The notes: generated from the letters alone by a model not told the origin. A stretch of 64,000 bases of DNA from Canna indica (GCA_034359265.1 CP136896.1:62755501-62819500); one strand, 5' to 3'. Shown: positions 46,211-58,003, numbered from the stretch's first letter. Numbers and translations: made by a program.

Positions 46211-46627
46211 AGCCTGACTAGTGAGGTGGGATGGAGCACTTGGAGCGACTGGAGGGCGGATGAGCCACGTTGATCTCATAGCAGTCCTTGTTAGGGGTCG
46301 TAGTCGAGTCTTTGGTAAATTTGTCATGCACTTGTATTTTAGTATTTTGAAATTGTAGTCCCTTGGGGACATTCATGTCTTTCATTTAGATTTCACTTGT
46401 TAAAGTAAACTGTTAAACTTTGATTTACTTATTTCCACACTTTAAACATTTTGCTGAAAACTTTACTTCTTAAATGGAATCTATTTTGATTTATCGTTCA
46501 TAATAAAATCTATTATTCTTTCCGCTATGATTTATTGTGAGTTGGCACATGCATGGGATAGACTGCGGGGTATAGGCACGTATACCCTGGCCAATCACGT
46601 GACCCTAAGTTGGGGCGTCACAACAAC

Positions 46628-47465
46628 CGGATCCAAAAATAGTTCGACATAAAACATAAGTAGTAGAGGTCGTCTTGACCGAGATAAAATGTGTCGACTT
46701 AGTCAACTTGTCCATGACCACCCAAATGGAGTCATTCCATTTCTTTGACCTCGGCAATCCAGTTACCAAATCCATGATAATCTTCTCCTATTTTTACTCA
46801 GGTACCTCCAAACTCTGAAGTAATCTTGATGATCAGATGATCAACCTTGACCTGTTGATAGACCAAGCACTTGGGTACAAACTCTGCCACCTCTCTTTTC
46901 ATTCCTTTCCACCAGAATGCTGTCTCAGAACACGGTACATCTTGGTGGCTCCTAGGTGCATAGTGTAGGTGGAGCTATGTGCCATCTCAAGCACCTGAGT
47001 TCAAACCTCTGCCATATATGGCACCATAATATTGTCTCTGAACCTCAGGACACCCTCACTGTCTACTTTGAACCCCCTCATCTGCATCTTCTTTCTCCGC
47101 TAAATACTTGGTCAGAGAACAAAAGGCGTCCTTACCCTGAGCTATTCGGAGCATGTCAACCAAGGTGGATTGTACTTGCATGTGCGCCACCACACAACTC
47201 GAGTCAAGCACTGCCAAAATAGTCCCATCATCCAAACAACAAGCGAGCTCTCTCGCTAAGGGTCTTATGGGATAGTCAAATGCGCTAAACTCCCCATGGA
47301 CTTTCTGTTAAAGGCATCCGCCACAATATTTGCCTTCCCAGGGTGATATAGAATGGTGCAATCATAGTCCTTCAGGAGCTCTAACCACCTTCTCTGCCTC
47401 AGATTCATATCTTTCTGCATAAATGAATACCCGAGGCTCTTATTCTTAATAGTGTGCCCTCGGCC
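46628..47465 (-). pseudogene. Ty3/gypsy RNase H end and integrase N-terminal half
   Basis: Minus strand from 47465: RNase H end wording (SFMQKDMNLRQRRWLELLKD, YHPGKANIVADAF). Integrase follows after a linker, with HSSTYTMHLGATKMY (HHCC region) and LVTGLPRSKKWNDSIWVV, which includes the first catalytic aspartate region. The frame is broken by several stops. It is truncated at the left by solo LTR A and at the right by the unclassified repeat. Confidence 0.75.
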
Positions 47466-48660
47466 AATGGAATAATATTATTATTGTTGTTTTCCTTTTG
47501 AATAATTGGAACACTTGCTTTATCTTGTTATTTATTATGAGCATATTTAACTTGATAATATATTCCTTAAATAGTTGATTCCGCCTAATGATCATCAAGT
47601 ACGAGACTTGATAGTAAAACCCTAAGGCAGTTAGAATCCTATTCCAAATAGTCCCTAGTCGGTCATTATCATTGGAAAGATAATGAATGAAGACTAGTAT
47701 GACTAGTATGCAGTCTGACTGATGATGTTCATGTTTTACTGGTCATGAATATATGATATTAAACTCAGATCATAGACACATGTTGGAGAACATGACGTTG
47801 GATAGACCCACCATGAGAATATTACATGGATTAATATCATTAGTATATCTCACAACGGTACTGATATGTTAGTCCATCGATCTGATGTCACCATTGATTC
47901 CTACATGAAGAATTCTATGTTTTGACCTAGTCTAACATCATCTTTAACCGAATGATAATAAAGACTATAGTTGGACATGGAATGAATCATGCAATGGAAT
48001 ATGTGTGACTAGTTAAGGAATTCGTCCCTCACATATATGAGAGAGATATCTCTAGGCCACTTGATGAGAGTGATTGAGAAAATGCATGACCATGCTCAAA
48101 TGAATTGATTGGAGTATCAATGCCATTTGTTAAGTCAATCTACTTAAGAATCAAGAAATTAGATTGAGCAATATAATGATGATGTAATCCATGCCTTATG
48201 CTCGATCCAGATATCACGTGACAAAAGGACAAAGTATCATACTTTGAGTTAGGTTGCTCGAATCACTAACCTCACTTGACTTGTGTAGTCATAATGTATT
48301 GCTAGAGGCCGCTTACGACTTGTGGATTGCAAATGAGATTTGGATCTACTGCAAACGTTAAGTGAACCTACAAGGTCGCACACATAGGGCGAACCAAATT
48401 GGGCTTGAGATTATGACTCGTCGGATTGAACCCGCATGACAATTAACCGACTAAACCTCTCTTGTTAATTTTGGAAATTAATGTCGAATTTGAAAATTAA
48501 TGTCGAATTTGAAAATGAGTTTTCAAAATGGAATTAATTATTCTCAATTTTGAAATGTGATTTCATTATTGGAATTACATCGATCACAATTGGTAATATA
48601 TCTTTAATATTCGATATCAGAGGATACATTATAATCGACATATTGAATTTAGGAAATTCA
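47466..48660. mobile_element. Unclassified repeat replacing the RT core
   Basis: Non-coding, balanced-composition DNA with LTR/leader-like wording (AAAACCCTAAGGCAGTTAG, TCCCTAGTCGGTCATTATC, TCTAGAGGCCGCTTACG-like words). It separates RT N-terminal coding sequence from RNase H sequence. The middle of the RT, including the YxDD box, is missing, so insertion and deletion both occurred. No ends or target duplication were defined. Confidence 0.45.
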
Positions 48661-49394
48661 TCCTTGACGAATAACGATTCTTGATCGTCATCTTGTTCAA
48701 TTGCGCGTAGTCAATGCACAAACGCATCATGTCATCCTTCTTTTTCACAAACAGTACCGACGCTGCCCAATGATACACACTATGACGAATAAAGCCCTTA
48801 TCCAATAATTTCTGGATTTTGTTCTTAAGCTCCCTCAACTTGGCTGGCGCCATGCGGTTTGGAGGAATAGAAATGGGTTTCACCCCAAGCAGCAGGTCTA
48901 TGCAAAACTCAAAATTTCTCGCTCAGGTGGCCAACCTAAGAGGTCCTCAAGAAACACGTCTGCGTATTCTTTCACCACCAACGTCTCCTCCAGCTTCTTG
49001 GCCACCTTCTCAGTATCAGTCACAAAAGCTAAGAATGCATGTCAGCCCTTGTCAAGTAATTTCCGAGCTCTAAGGGCAAATATGACCCTCAATGAATCAC
49101 CCATTCCTTCATAAAGAAAAGTAAATTGAGGTAGCTCGGGCTTGTTAAAGATAACCGCCTTAGCTCGACAATCAAATGAAGCGTAGTGAGTTGATAACCA
49201 GTTCATATCAAGTATAACATCCAACTCTAGCAACGGTAGTATCACCAAGTCGGCTACTAGCTTATTCTCACCCACAACCACATCACAATAATGACACACT
49301 AGGTCGGCGATGAGAGTATCCCCCCATAGGAGTCGATACCACCAAAGGAGCATCTAAAAGTCCTTTATGCCTACCCATCCGAGTTGCAAACATG
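48660..49394 (-). pseudogene. Ty3/gypsy protease end and RT start
   Basis: Minus strand: continuation of the protease (ADLVILPLLELDVILDMNWL), linker, then RT start wording ([55 protein letters not shown]). Frameshifts lie near 49045 and 48890. The frame is cut at about 48660 by the next repeat. Confidence 0.8.
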
Positions 49395-49402
49395 GATGAC
49401 AC

Positions 49403-49831
49403 TAGCTGGTGTAAGTGAGCCGAGCAGCTCATGAGCTACTCGGGATCGACTCGATGTAAACTCAAACTCGACTCGATCTGACCGAGCTTGACCCAAGCTC
49501 GAGCTGAGCTTTACATATGAGTGAGCCGAGCTTGAGCTAAGCAATACTCGACTCGAACGGCTCGCGAGCCTAATCAAGCTTCATATATTTATATATATTT
49601 ATATATAATTATATAAATATTAATGTTTCATATCGGGTTGAGCATGAACCTGAGTCGAGCCGAGCTTAATCGAGCTTGAACGAGGCCAATCAAGCTTGAG
49701 AAAAATAAATGAGCCTAAATGAGCCGAGCTCGAGCCCAGATATTGAAGCTTGATCGAGCTCAAGCTCGACATTTCTTAAATGGGCCAAGCTCGAGCACAA
49801 GCAAGCTCGGCTCGGCTCGATTACACCCCTA
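49403..49831. mobile_element. hAT-type MITE rich in GAGCTCGA words
   Basis: The ends TAGCTGGTGTAAGTGAGCCG and, inverted, TAGGGGTGTAATCGAGCCG are similar. The flanks GATGACAC (49395-49402) and GACGACAC (49832-49839) match at seven of eight bases, fitting the 8-bp duplication of hAT elements. The interior repeats GAGCTCGA/GAGCTTGA words. It interrupts the protease frame. Confidence 0.82.
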
Positions 49832-49839
49832 GACGACAC

Positions 49840-49983
49840 AAACGAATGCGTAGCTCCAAGGTCAAACAACACATAAGCCAGAATAGAGCATACATACAAT
49901 GTACTTATCACCACAGCATTGGACACCTCTGCGCCCTCTCGAGTCAGAGAAAACACTTGAGCTGGAGTCTTGCTTGAACCACT
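49840..49983 (-). pseudogene. Ty3/gypsy protease N-terminal part
   Basis: Minus strand: SSKTPAQVFSLTREGAEV, then AYVLFDLGATHSF. The active-site triplet of intact copies, D-S/T-G, reads D-L-G. It is bounded on the right by LTR B and on the left by the hAT MITE; the short upstream linker continues at 52239-52283. Confidence 0.8.
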
Positions 49984-52238
49984 TGTAATACCCATGCTTA
50001 TAATTATCAATTTTGATGTTTCAGTTCGAAGCTTCGGATGCGCATCGGAGCGAGTCGAATGGATCGCCAGAGAACACGATCGGAGGTACGACTTGTGCGC
50101 ATTGAAATTGATTGCAATCAAATAGGAAATCTCAATTTTCTTGATTGGGTTGAGTCCAGAACGGTTTGGGTGTGGTTCGGTCGAGTCAGTGGGTTAATTT
50201 AAGTGTGGACTCGAGTGAGGTGTAAGACGATCTTTTGGCATTAAGTGATTTTTTTTTTTTTAAAAAAGGGAGACTAACCTGCATGCATCCCAAGGGTGGA
50301 GAGGAGAGGGTGCACACTCCAAGGAAAGGGGAGAGATGCCAAGAAGTCGACGGTTCGTTGCGGGAGTCCGTAGTTGCACGCGATCGTGGGAGGTCATTGG
50401 AAATCTCTTCCATGAGGATTGGTGGAGGTGAGTGGCTGGCCGGTAGCCCCTTGGTGGTTCACCACCAAGGGGATGGTCGGGGATAGATCTTGTGGTTGAT
50501 TTAATTCTAAAATTTTCTTGAAAATGTCTCGCTTTTGGAGTGTAGAATCTTGTTATTTGTGGCCGGTTGGTATGTTGTTTTTCTCCTTTGAGATTCGACC
50601 ATTTAGGGCAGATGTAGGGCAGTGTTTGGGAAATGGTTATATCCCCTTTCGTTGACAATTATTTTAGTTTTCGTTTGAGTCATTTTCACGCAAGTTTCGT
50701 GGTTGTTTGTTTTTGAACTTTGAATGTGATTGTTGAAATGTTTGGCTGGATTTCTAGGGCTGTTATGGTTGAATATTTTAGGGTATATGTGGCTCGTTGA
50801 TTTTTGGTTTTTGCGAGTTTATTCGTCTTTCAAACGTAGTGTTTGGAGGCCGAGTCCTCGGTGAATTCATGTTGAAATTTTGGATAGATTTATGGGCCGT
50901 TATAGCCAAGTATTTGGTGGTGTTTAATTGTGAATGATTTGATTATGGTTTCTGCTGCTTTATCTTGTATTTGATTGAGGTGTTTGTAGGTCGAGTTCTC
51001 GGTGTAACTTTTGCTTAATTTTGTGGCTTGCAGCAGGGTCCTGCCATGGTCGGGTTCGTGTAGAAATGTGGCTAAATTTTCTTTGGTTTTTTCAAGGTTA
51101 GTGTTGGTTAGCGACCGCAAGTGACCGATTCCTCCGGTGTTTGTATGCTGAAATTTACCCTCTTAGGGACTGCCTATCAACCTTGGAAGGGTGTGGTTTG
51201 GATAGCCCGCCAAGTACTCGGTGAAATGCCCCAATTAGGTGAACATGCTAAAATTTTCGATTTTATAGCCGTTTTCGGAGAATTCTTCCAATATGAACTT
51301 GTGTATGCCTAACATGATGCCATACAATGTTTAGCCGGTTGATTAGCGTCCGGGTGAGGTGTTTGGTGAAATGCCTGTTTATGTTCTATATGACATGGCA
51401 ATCCTTGTGCTCGTGTTTGATGGCATTAGGCCGCGAAGCACGTTAGGGGACCATGCTAACGCCTGACCTGGTATGGATGGTTCTTGGGTCGGGAAACTCA
51501 TCAGATAGTCACACTGATGACTGACTTGGAGTGGCATTGGTTGGAGGGACATTCCCAACCAAATTTGGGCGATGAGGCTAGAGGGGCATCCTAGCTCGTG
51601 AGGCCCGGGACGACAAGCTCGCTAGAAGGCCATCCTAGCGATCGACCAGTATGTTGATTGCTTGATATGAAATTTGGGCGACAAGGCCAAAGAGCCATCC
51701 TAGCTTGTGAGGCCCTGGGACGAGAAGCTCGCTAGAGGGCCATCCTAGCAACCGACCCATATGTTGATTACTTGATATATATTATGGTTGACTATGATTA
51801 CCGATTTGGCGTATTTGCTCGGGTTGCTACTTGAGCTATTACTACGCATGCTCACTCACACGGTTTTATGTTATACTTATTTGATTAGCAGGTGCTCAGC
51901 CTGAGTCGCTCACTGAGTTCTGAGAACTCATGCCCTCTATTTTTATGATTGTGCAAGTTCTGAGTAGAGGTACGTGGGTACCTAGAGTCTTGCGGCTAGT
52001 GGTGCAAGCTCAACAAGTCATTTTCGTGTTCTAGTCGTAGGATGGTCTTGAGTTATGTAGTGCCATACTGTATATGAACTCCATGAGAGTTTATTTCATC
52101 TTTGATACTGTTGTCTTGAGTATTCATGTAGCTTGGCATGTTTGGACCTATATAAACTGCATCTTTCATACTGTGTTAGGCTTTGGAATACGAGTAGTAT
52201 TCTCGGCCGGTCACACGGCCCAGAGTAGGGGTGTGACA
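49984..52238 (+). mobile_element. LTR B, Ty3/gypsy family, probable solo LTR
   Basis: Starts TGTAATACCC, ends GGGTGTGACA and shares CGGATGCGCATCGGAGCGAG with the other copies. It splits the gag-protease linker of the composite element. The flanks CCACT and CTAGT match at only three of five bases, so the target duplication is unconvincing. It contains the donor-like GAG/GTGAGTGG near 50427, CACTGAGTTCTGAG near 51911 and a hairpin array. Confidence 0.75.
51441..51750 (+). repeat. Hairpin array in LTR B
   Basis: At least six hairpins with 5-6-bp arms and 9-10-base loops. The arms are CGTTAG/CTAACG (51441-51461), CATCAG/CTGATG (51499-51519), GGTTGG/CCAACC (51539-51560), GCTAG/CTAGC (51577-51595), CGCTAG/CTAGCG (51620-51640) and GCTAG/CTAGC (51731-51749). 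Loops resemble AGGGCCATC. Units of about 110 bp repeat across 51570-51775. Confidence 0.8.
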
Positions 52239-52283
52239 CTAGTGGCGTGATGTTCCTTACTTTGAGAAGGACCCCTCTGTACT

Positions 52284-54763
52284 TGTCACACCCCAAAACC
52301 CAGGCATGATCGGCCAGAGTACTACATGTACCCCGAAGCTTGACCCAAACATAATATCCAATGAATACGAAACCTTGAGCAGTTGATATAAGAAAACCAA
52401 TTTTCTTGCAATAAACATAAATGATCAAAATTCCAAAAGCCAATCCATAAATAATCTGATAACTACAAATATTCAAAACTCATTTAAAATGAATCAAATA
52501 ATCATAAACAAAGTTATTGACATTCAATGCAGAAACAAAGTTTTAAACACCCATCTATAAAGAAGAATAAAAATGATCATATGAACTCAACATAACCCCC
52601 GACCACGACGTGTCACGAGACCCACTGTCCCTGCCGCCAACTGCGCTACTGCATCCCAATACCTATCTGACAACGCTCAGGTGCTGAAAAGATTCAACAT
52701 GTAAAGAATAAGTCCAACTAGGACTTAGTGAGTGACATAATCCTCTACAACCAAATCCAATGATCCAACAACCAGCAGGTAAGAGATTACAGATAAGCGT
52801 ATACCATGCGCAGAAATAAATATACATAATTACTATTCATATGAGATGTAAATATTGTCAAGTATAACCATCCATTCATAATCGTAATGAGCATATTCAA
52901 GTGTGTGAAATGAAAGTATAAGCATAATGCAAAAATCCAACCATTCAAGGAAGCCACCCGGGTCGGTCGTCAATGTGGCGGTGTTGACGAGCTTCCCGGT
53001 CCAGGGACCCGTCGGTCCAATATCCAGGGACCCATCGGTCCAATAATCCAAGGACCCGTCGGTCCTACGAGTCGGGCACTAATCACCTTTGTCTCAGTGT
53101 ACTTTCCGCTCACGCCACCTGGATCAGTTGTCAGTGTGGTGGCTGACGAGCTTCCCGGTCCACAAGCCCAACCAGGCATTCATAAATCAACCAACAATTT
53201 TAAATAAAGAAATGAACAAATCATCTTCATGCCTGTATAAATATCCTAGGACCCAAAGGTCCTCCGAATCCATATATCATCCATGCGTACAAGCCCATTG
53301 TCGTACCCAGCCACGCAACATTTATTACTATAATACTCATTCTCAAATATATATATACATATAGATAGTAACCATATCAGACAAGAAAGAATAAATTATT
53401 CCTATCCACATGTCATACCATACATAAACAATCACCTATTTTATTTACACATCATAAAACATTATTTAAGAGTGAGTTCAGACATCATAGGTTTAGAACT
53501 CTTCTTAAATCACTACCAAGCATAGGGTAGGGAATCACCAAAAATAATCTAAAGATAATTTAAATTACGGTCCTAGAAGAAGAGATCCAAATTTAATCAT
53601 TCACCTGCAATTAATTTGCACAGTAATTAAATAATATTAAATTATCAAAATTTCAATTTACTATCCCATAGTCTAATCTTCTTTCATGAAACCTACCATT
53701 TACTACCTACTTTGGTCGGCCCTAGAGCTGCTGCGTACCCTACCCAATTCCTACGTATTTAATTTCCTAGAGCTGCTGCGTACCCTACCCAATTCCTACG
53801 TTCACAACTTCCTTCACTTTTCCTATTCCATCATCCCAAAATTTCTACAGTCCATCCCTCCTACAAGTAGCGGCTGAGAAAAGAAATCAAATCCCTATAT
53901 TTCATCATTCCACAATTTCTACAACAGCCATACCTTTTACATGTGCCGGCTGAGAAATAGAAACCAAATCCATATGTTTCAAATCTCATTCACAGAACAT
54001 GCTCATGGCTTTAATCAAGGGGAAAATCCATTACAAGCGTATCTACATGATTTAAGGAGGAAATCAATACGATGTTTCCAGTTTTTTTTTTCTTTTCAAG
54101 ATAACAGGTGGCGCATGAAGAAGATTGAGCATAAATACAAGAATTATACCTTAACAATGGAAGTTCCTAGATTTACCAAGGACCTAGAAATTACCACTTA
54201 AAAATCCACGACAAGAATTTCTAGAAGAGGGGCGGTGGCTTGAATCAATGAACAAGGAAGGAGGGGATAAAACCACTGACTTGATTTGAGGGGAATGGAG
54301 AGGGAAAGGAACTATTGAAGTCCCCCGACGCTCGTCTCCGGCGAACGCGACAACTCCGGCCGCCGTCCGCCCTTTCAACTTGCGTCACCGCTGCCCCTTG
54401 CGTACGACGAGTGCTGTGCGGCGTCCCTCAGCTGCACAGCCCAACTTAAATAGGTTGGGGTTTATCTAAACCCCAATTTACCCTTTTGCCCCTCTCTTAT
54501 CACCCGGCTTACAAGACTAGTTAAAAATATATCTTAACTCCGATTCGAGTTCCGGATCGAACCGTTGGACTCGACTCAAGGTCTACTTTCATTATGACAT
54601 GCCAAATTACAAAGATAATATATATAAAATTTTTCAAAAAATTTCTACATCAAAAGCTTACCCGAATTAGACCCGAAAACTCCGCTAACCTGACTAACTT
54701 AATTAAGTTCACGCTTTCCTGCTATAAAACCAAAATAACTTTATTCAAATTTTGGTTATCACA
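52284..54763 (-). mobile_element. LTR C, Ty3/gypsy family, probable solo LTR
   Basis: On the minus strand it starts TGTGATAACC (54763) and ends GGGGTGTGACA (52284). The flanks GTACT (52279-52283) and GTGCT (54764-54768) match at four of five. Shared phrases include TCGGCCAGAGTAC near 52310 and GTGTCACGAGACC near 52610. It separates gag from the protease linker. Confidence 0.78.
52975..53265 (-). repeat. Hairpin array in LTR C
   Basis: Three consecutive hairpins with arms GGACC/GGTCC and 4-base loops CGTC, CATC and CGTC (53005-53018, 53028-53041, 53052-53065), plus AGGACC/GGTCCT at 53248-53263. Two larger units with GACGAGCTTCCCGGTCC flank them. Confidence 0.8.
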
Positions 54764-54833
54764 GTGCTATAGATGCAAATGACATCAGTAGTTTCCCCTA
54801 AGTGGATGCTGCCCTCTGACTGGTGTTATTCAG

Positions 54834-55920
54834 ACAGTCCCTCTTGAAATGCCCCACCTAACCACAACTATAGCACACATTTGTGCGCCCAAAGCACACC
54901 CCTTGATGCTTTTTACCTACTTTTTACTCTCCTGTGCAAATCTGAGGACACCATAGTTGAAACAGAACCCAGACATGATTGATATCTGTAAGTGCCTAGC
55001 CCACGGTTTGAATGACAGAAGACACCAACATGTGACCCCTCATAATGAACATGTTGGCCGCTTGGTCCATCAAACTTGAACCTCTTCTTTGGAGGCCCAT
55101 TGTGCCTCTCCTATAGCGTCAAGGTCTCCTTCCTCAAATCCTCATCAACCACCTGAGCAAAGGTGGTCTCCTCAGTGTAATGAACCAGTCGGCCAAACTC
55201 GACTCTCAACCTGTCCACGAATCTTCGTACCTGCGCCGCCTCAGTCCATACAAGTAGTGGATTGTACTTAGACAACCTCGTAAACTTGATCTCATACTGT
55301 TGGACCATCATGTTCCTCGTCTATTTTAACTGCTCATGCTCCTCTTCCAGTTTGTTACGAACACTCCGAGATTTGATACTACTCAATCATCACATTCTCG
55401 AACTCTTCCCCAAAAGGTAAGGTTGCACCCACGTATCTACGAGACTTTCATGCATGAAACCATTCCTTAGCTGGTCCCTTCAATTGCAATCCCACCATTT
55501 GAGTTGCAGTTGCAGATGTACAACCCAACACCTCACACAGCTCATAGGAGTCACTAAGGAAATTGGTGATCTCTACCTTCAAATCAGTACCAGTGAATTC
55601 GGAGGGTTTCAGCCTAACAAAATCCATGTAAGGCACCTCGCCTTCAATCACCTCTTTACGATCCACTGCTCTAGTGCTGGTGGAATAGGATCCATAGGTA
55701 CTTGTACTTCTGGAACAGGGGTAACAGGTGGTTGTTGCTCTTGTTGTTGCCTCAGCTCACACTCTTGACGGAGCTCCTCAACCAACTCCTGCACATTCTG
55801 CATCAAATCCTCAACCCGAGCCTCAAGTTCTACCAACCTCGAGTCTTCCTTGCCTTCCTCACGAACAGCCTACCCGTGGCCTCTAGCCCCACGGCCACAG
55901 CCTAGACCTTGGACCCCTCA
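54834..55920 (-). pseudogene. Ty3/gypsy gag with zinc knuckle
   Basis: Minus strand from about 55840: a coiled-coil-like ELEARVEDLMQNVQELVEEL with a glutamine run. Then come retrotransposon-gag wording (FVRLKPSEFTGTD, GLQLKGPAKEWFHA), YEIKFTRLSKY and RRFVDRLRVEF. A zinc knuckle at 54834-54875 (CYSCG, then H and C at CX2CX4HX4C spacing) has a stop inside. Frame changes separate the three best open pieces (55836-55648, 55666-55448, 55311-55111). Gag would form the particle of the element; this copy cannot. Confidence 0.8.
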
Positions 55921-56170
55921 TCTACTAGCGGGATTGTTCCACCCCCGCTCGACAATGAATGGCTTCACACTTCAATCACCTAGAGACAATATATGAAAAC
56001 ACATAGGATTAGATAAAAATAGCTATTCACTTTACACGAGACCTACCGCTGGACATGCAAGATCAATTTGCCCCCATTCCCGTAAGGTATGATACAATGT
56101 ATGTTGACACACTAGCAATTCCCCATATGATGCCGCACACTCTATTGTCGTAGTGAAGACCTAAACTATT

Positions 56171-56181
56171 CTCTAATACCA
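56171..56181 (-). other. Primer binding site of the Ty3/gypsy element
   Basis: Minus strand TGGTATTAGAG, one base from the usual initiator-methionine tRNA complement TGGTATCAGAG, placed just inside the LTR end. Confidence 0.75.
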
Positions 56182-56184
56182 CAT

Positions 56185-58003
56185 TATCACACTCCGACTC
56201 TGGCCGCGTGACCGGCCGGGAGTACCATTTTGTACCACAAAGCCTTAACCATAACCAAACATGACAATGAAAGGAAAATATGCATTCTATTAAGAGAATC
56301 TAAATAAGTTCTAATATGAAAGACAACCATGAGATAAAAACACATAAGTGTCGACTCTTCAAGTAGTTTTTACATGAGACCACCATAGCTACACGACTCA
56401 GAAATGACCATGACCAGACCACCTATGACGGCGACACAAGGACAGTTCGCCGAGCTTGCACCACTAGCGGCACCAGCAAGAGGTAACCGAGTACCTTTAT
56501 TTAGAACTTGCACACAAAAATTATAGAACGACGTTTGTTCTCAGAACTCAGTGAGTAGCTCAGGTTGAGCACCCGCTCATCAAGGACAATTTAAACAAGG
56601 CAACACTCAACATCTATAAGTACAATTCCGTGGTAGACATTAGGATAACCCTCTAACGTACTTCCCATTCCTCGTATCGAGCAAGCTAGGATGGTCGTCT
56701 AGCACTACTATCCTCTCTCGTTGGGATAGCCCTCCAACAAGCTCTTCTCATTAGGATAACCTTCTAACGAGTCCACCGTTAGGATAACCCTCTAATGGTC
56801 ACCTACCTCTGGTTGGGATAGCCCTCCAACCATCATTCATCGATAGGATAACCCTCAAACGAGCTCACCGTTAGGATAGCCCTCTAATGGTCACAACACA
56901 ATCATCAACTTATCTCAATCAACATGTTACACCAATTTTCTAGACTTAGTAATAGTAAACACATTTCAGCTGACAAAACCACCTCAAATACAACTCAAAC
57001 CAACGATTCAAAATATGAGAAAAGTTCACCACCGTACTAAAAATTTTAGCCACAAAATTCAGCCACCTAGCACAAAACCGAACATCTAGTAGGCATAGGA
57101 TTTATACGATAGTAATCCGTAGGAAAACACATGTAAATCAACAATTTCTGTCAATTGCGGCATTTCAACAAACACGTGCCGGCTTACAAAACCTCATCGA
57201 ACAAAATACTCCATAGCAATAACAAAACAAAAATTTCAGCCTACAAAAGTTCAGCAATCATGCCACCAAAAATCCTATTCAATCACACAAAATCAAGTAC
57301 AACGAAAATCACATGAACCCCAACCGAATAGGTCTAAAACCTAAGCACTCACATCCACAAGTCAAGCAGAATTCCAACCGAACAGAAAGAGAAATAAGAA
57401 AAATGCAGCAGCCAATAATAAAGCAACATACAAATCTCATTCAGTCGTGTAAATTTACGACTACATATGCATGATCCTATGATACTCGGGCATCTTCCTT
57501 TGTTGGAGAGCCGCAAAAGGTGCCGCCCAACCACTCACCTCAAATTAAAGCCCACTTTCGACCCTACAGAGCGGCTATCGACGATCACCTATGATCCCAT
57601 TCGAACAAAGATTCCTTGCGACTAGATCCCCTCACCAAAGTGTCGTCCCTTTCAAATGCTGGTTTCGCCCAAGCCTTAGGTGCGTGACCTCTCCCCTCTC
57701 TTTTTTTCTAAGTATTTTACTTAAGGGGGCATGTCTAATAATACATTTGTGAGATGACCGAATTAATTACCCCCTATGAGTCCACACCCAAAACAAGCCT
57801 AATTGCTCGACCACACCACACCCAGTCACACCACCTCGACTAATCCAAATAGAATGCATCTCACCCAATCAATAGTCATTTAGTTGTGCGCAAAATTGTA
57901 CCTCCCATCGCAATGCCCGTTGATCATCCTGGCTCATTCCCAAGCGTCTCCCGGGCTTCGGATGCACCACAAAATTTAACACGCACAAACGAGGGGTATT
58001 ACA
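56185..58003 (-). repeat. 5' LTR (copy D) of the composite Ty3/gypsy element
   Basis: Minus strand starts TGTAATACCCCTCG (58003) and ends GAGTGTGATA (56185), directly followed by the primer site. It shares GCATCCGAAGC, GAGGTGAGTGGTT (near 57530) and ACTCACTGAGTTCTGAG (near 56550) with the other LTRs. It carries the clearest hairpin array. Confidence 0.82.
56640..56891 (-). repeat. Hairpin array in LTR D with covarying arms
   Basis: Seven or more hairpins share a 9-base loop GATAACCCT or GATAGCCCT, but the arms differ. Examples: GCTAG/CTAGC (56685-56703), CTCATTAG/CTAACGAG (56747-56771, one internal mismatch), ACCGTTAG/CTAATGGT (56775-56799 and 56867-56891, G-T style mismatch at one place) and GGTTGG/CCAACC (56811-56831). 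Confidence 0.82.

Larger units (their letters stand above)
44269..46622 (+). mobile_element. Solo LTR A, Ty3/gypsy family, 5-bp duplication
   Basis: Starts TGTAATATCC and ends GGCGTCACA. The pentamer ACAAC flanks both sides exactly (44264-44268, 46623-46627) and splits the integrase frame. It shares with the other LTRs the phrases CTCACTGAGTTC, GGTGAGTGGTT and CACGTGACC near the end. The length is 2354 bp with no internal coding region, so it is a recombination product of a full element. Small open frames inside are not supported. Confidence 0.88.
35801..58003 (-). mobile_element. Composite Ty3/gypsy element (minus strand) with nested insertions
   Basis: Read from right to left: 5' LTR 58003-56185, tRNA primer site at 56181-56171, gag about 55920-54834, protease, RT, RNase H and integrase down to about 43920, then a partial 3' LTR to 35801. 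The order gag-PR-RT-RH-INT is that of Ty3/gypsy. All coding parts are broken. Insertions split it: LTR C (52284-54763), LTR B (49984-52238), a hAT MITE (49403-49831), an unclassified repeat (about 47465-48660), solo LTR A (44269-46622) and a PIF/Harbinger element (37433-43273). The integrase C-terminus, polypurine tract and 5' part of the 3' LTR are deleted. Outer flanks TAAAA (left) and AATCT (right) do not match, so both LTRs belonging to one insertion is inferred from order only. Confidence 0.7.
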
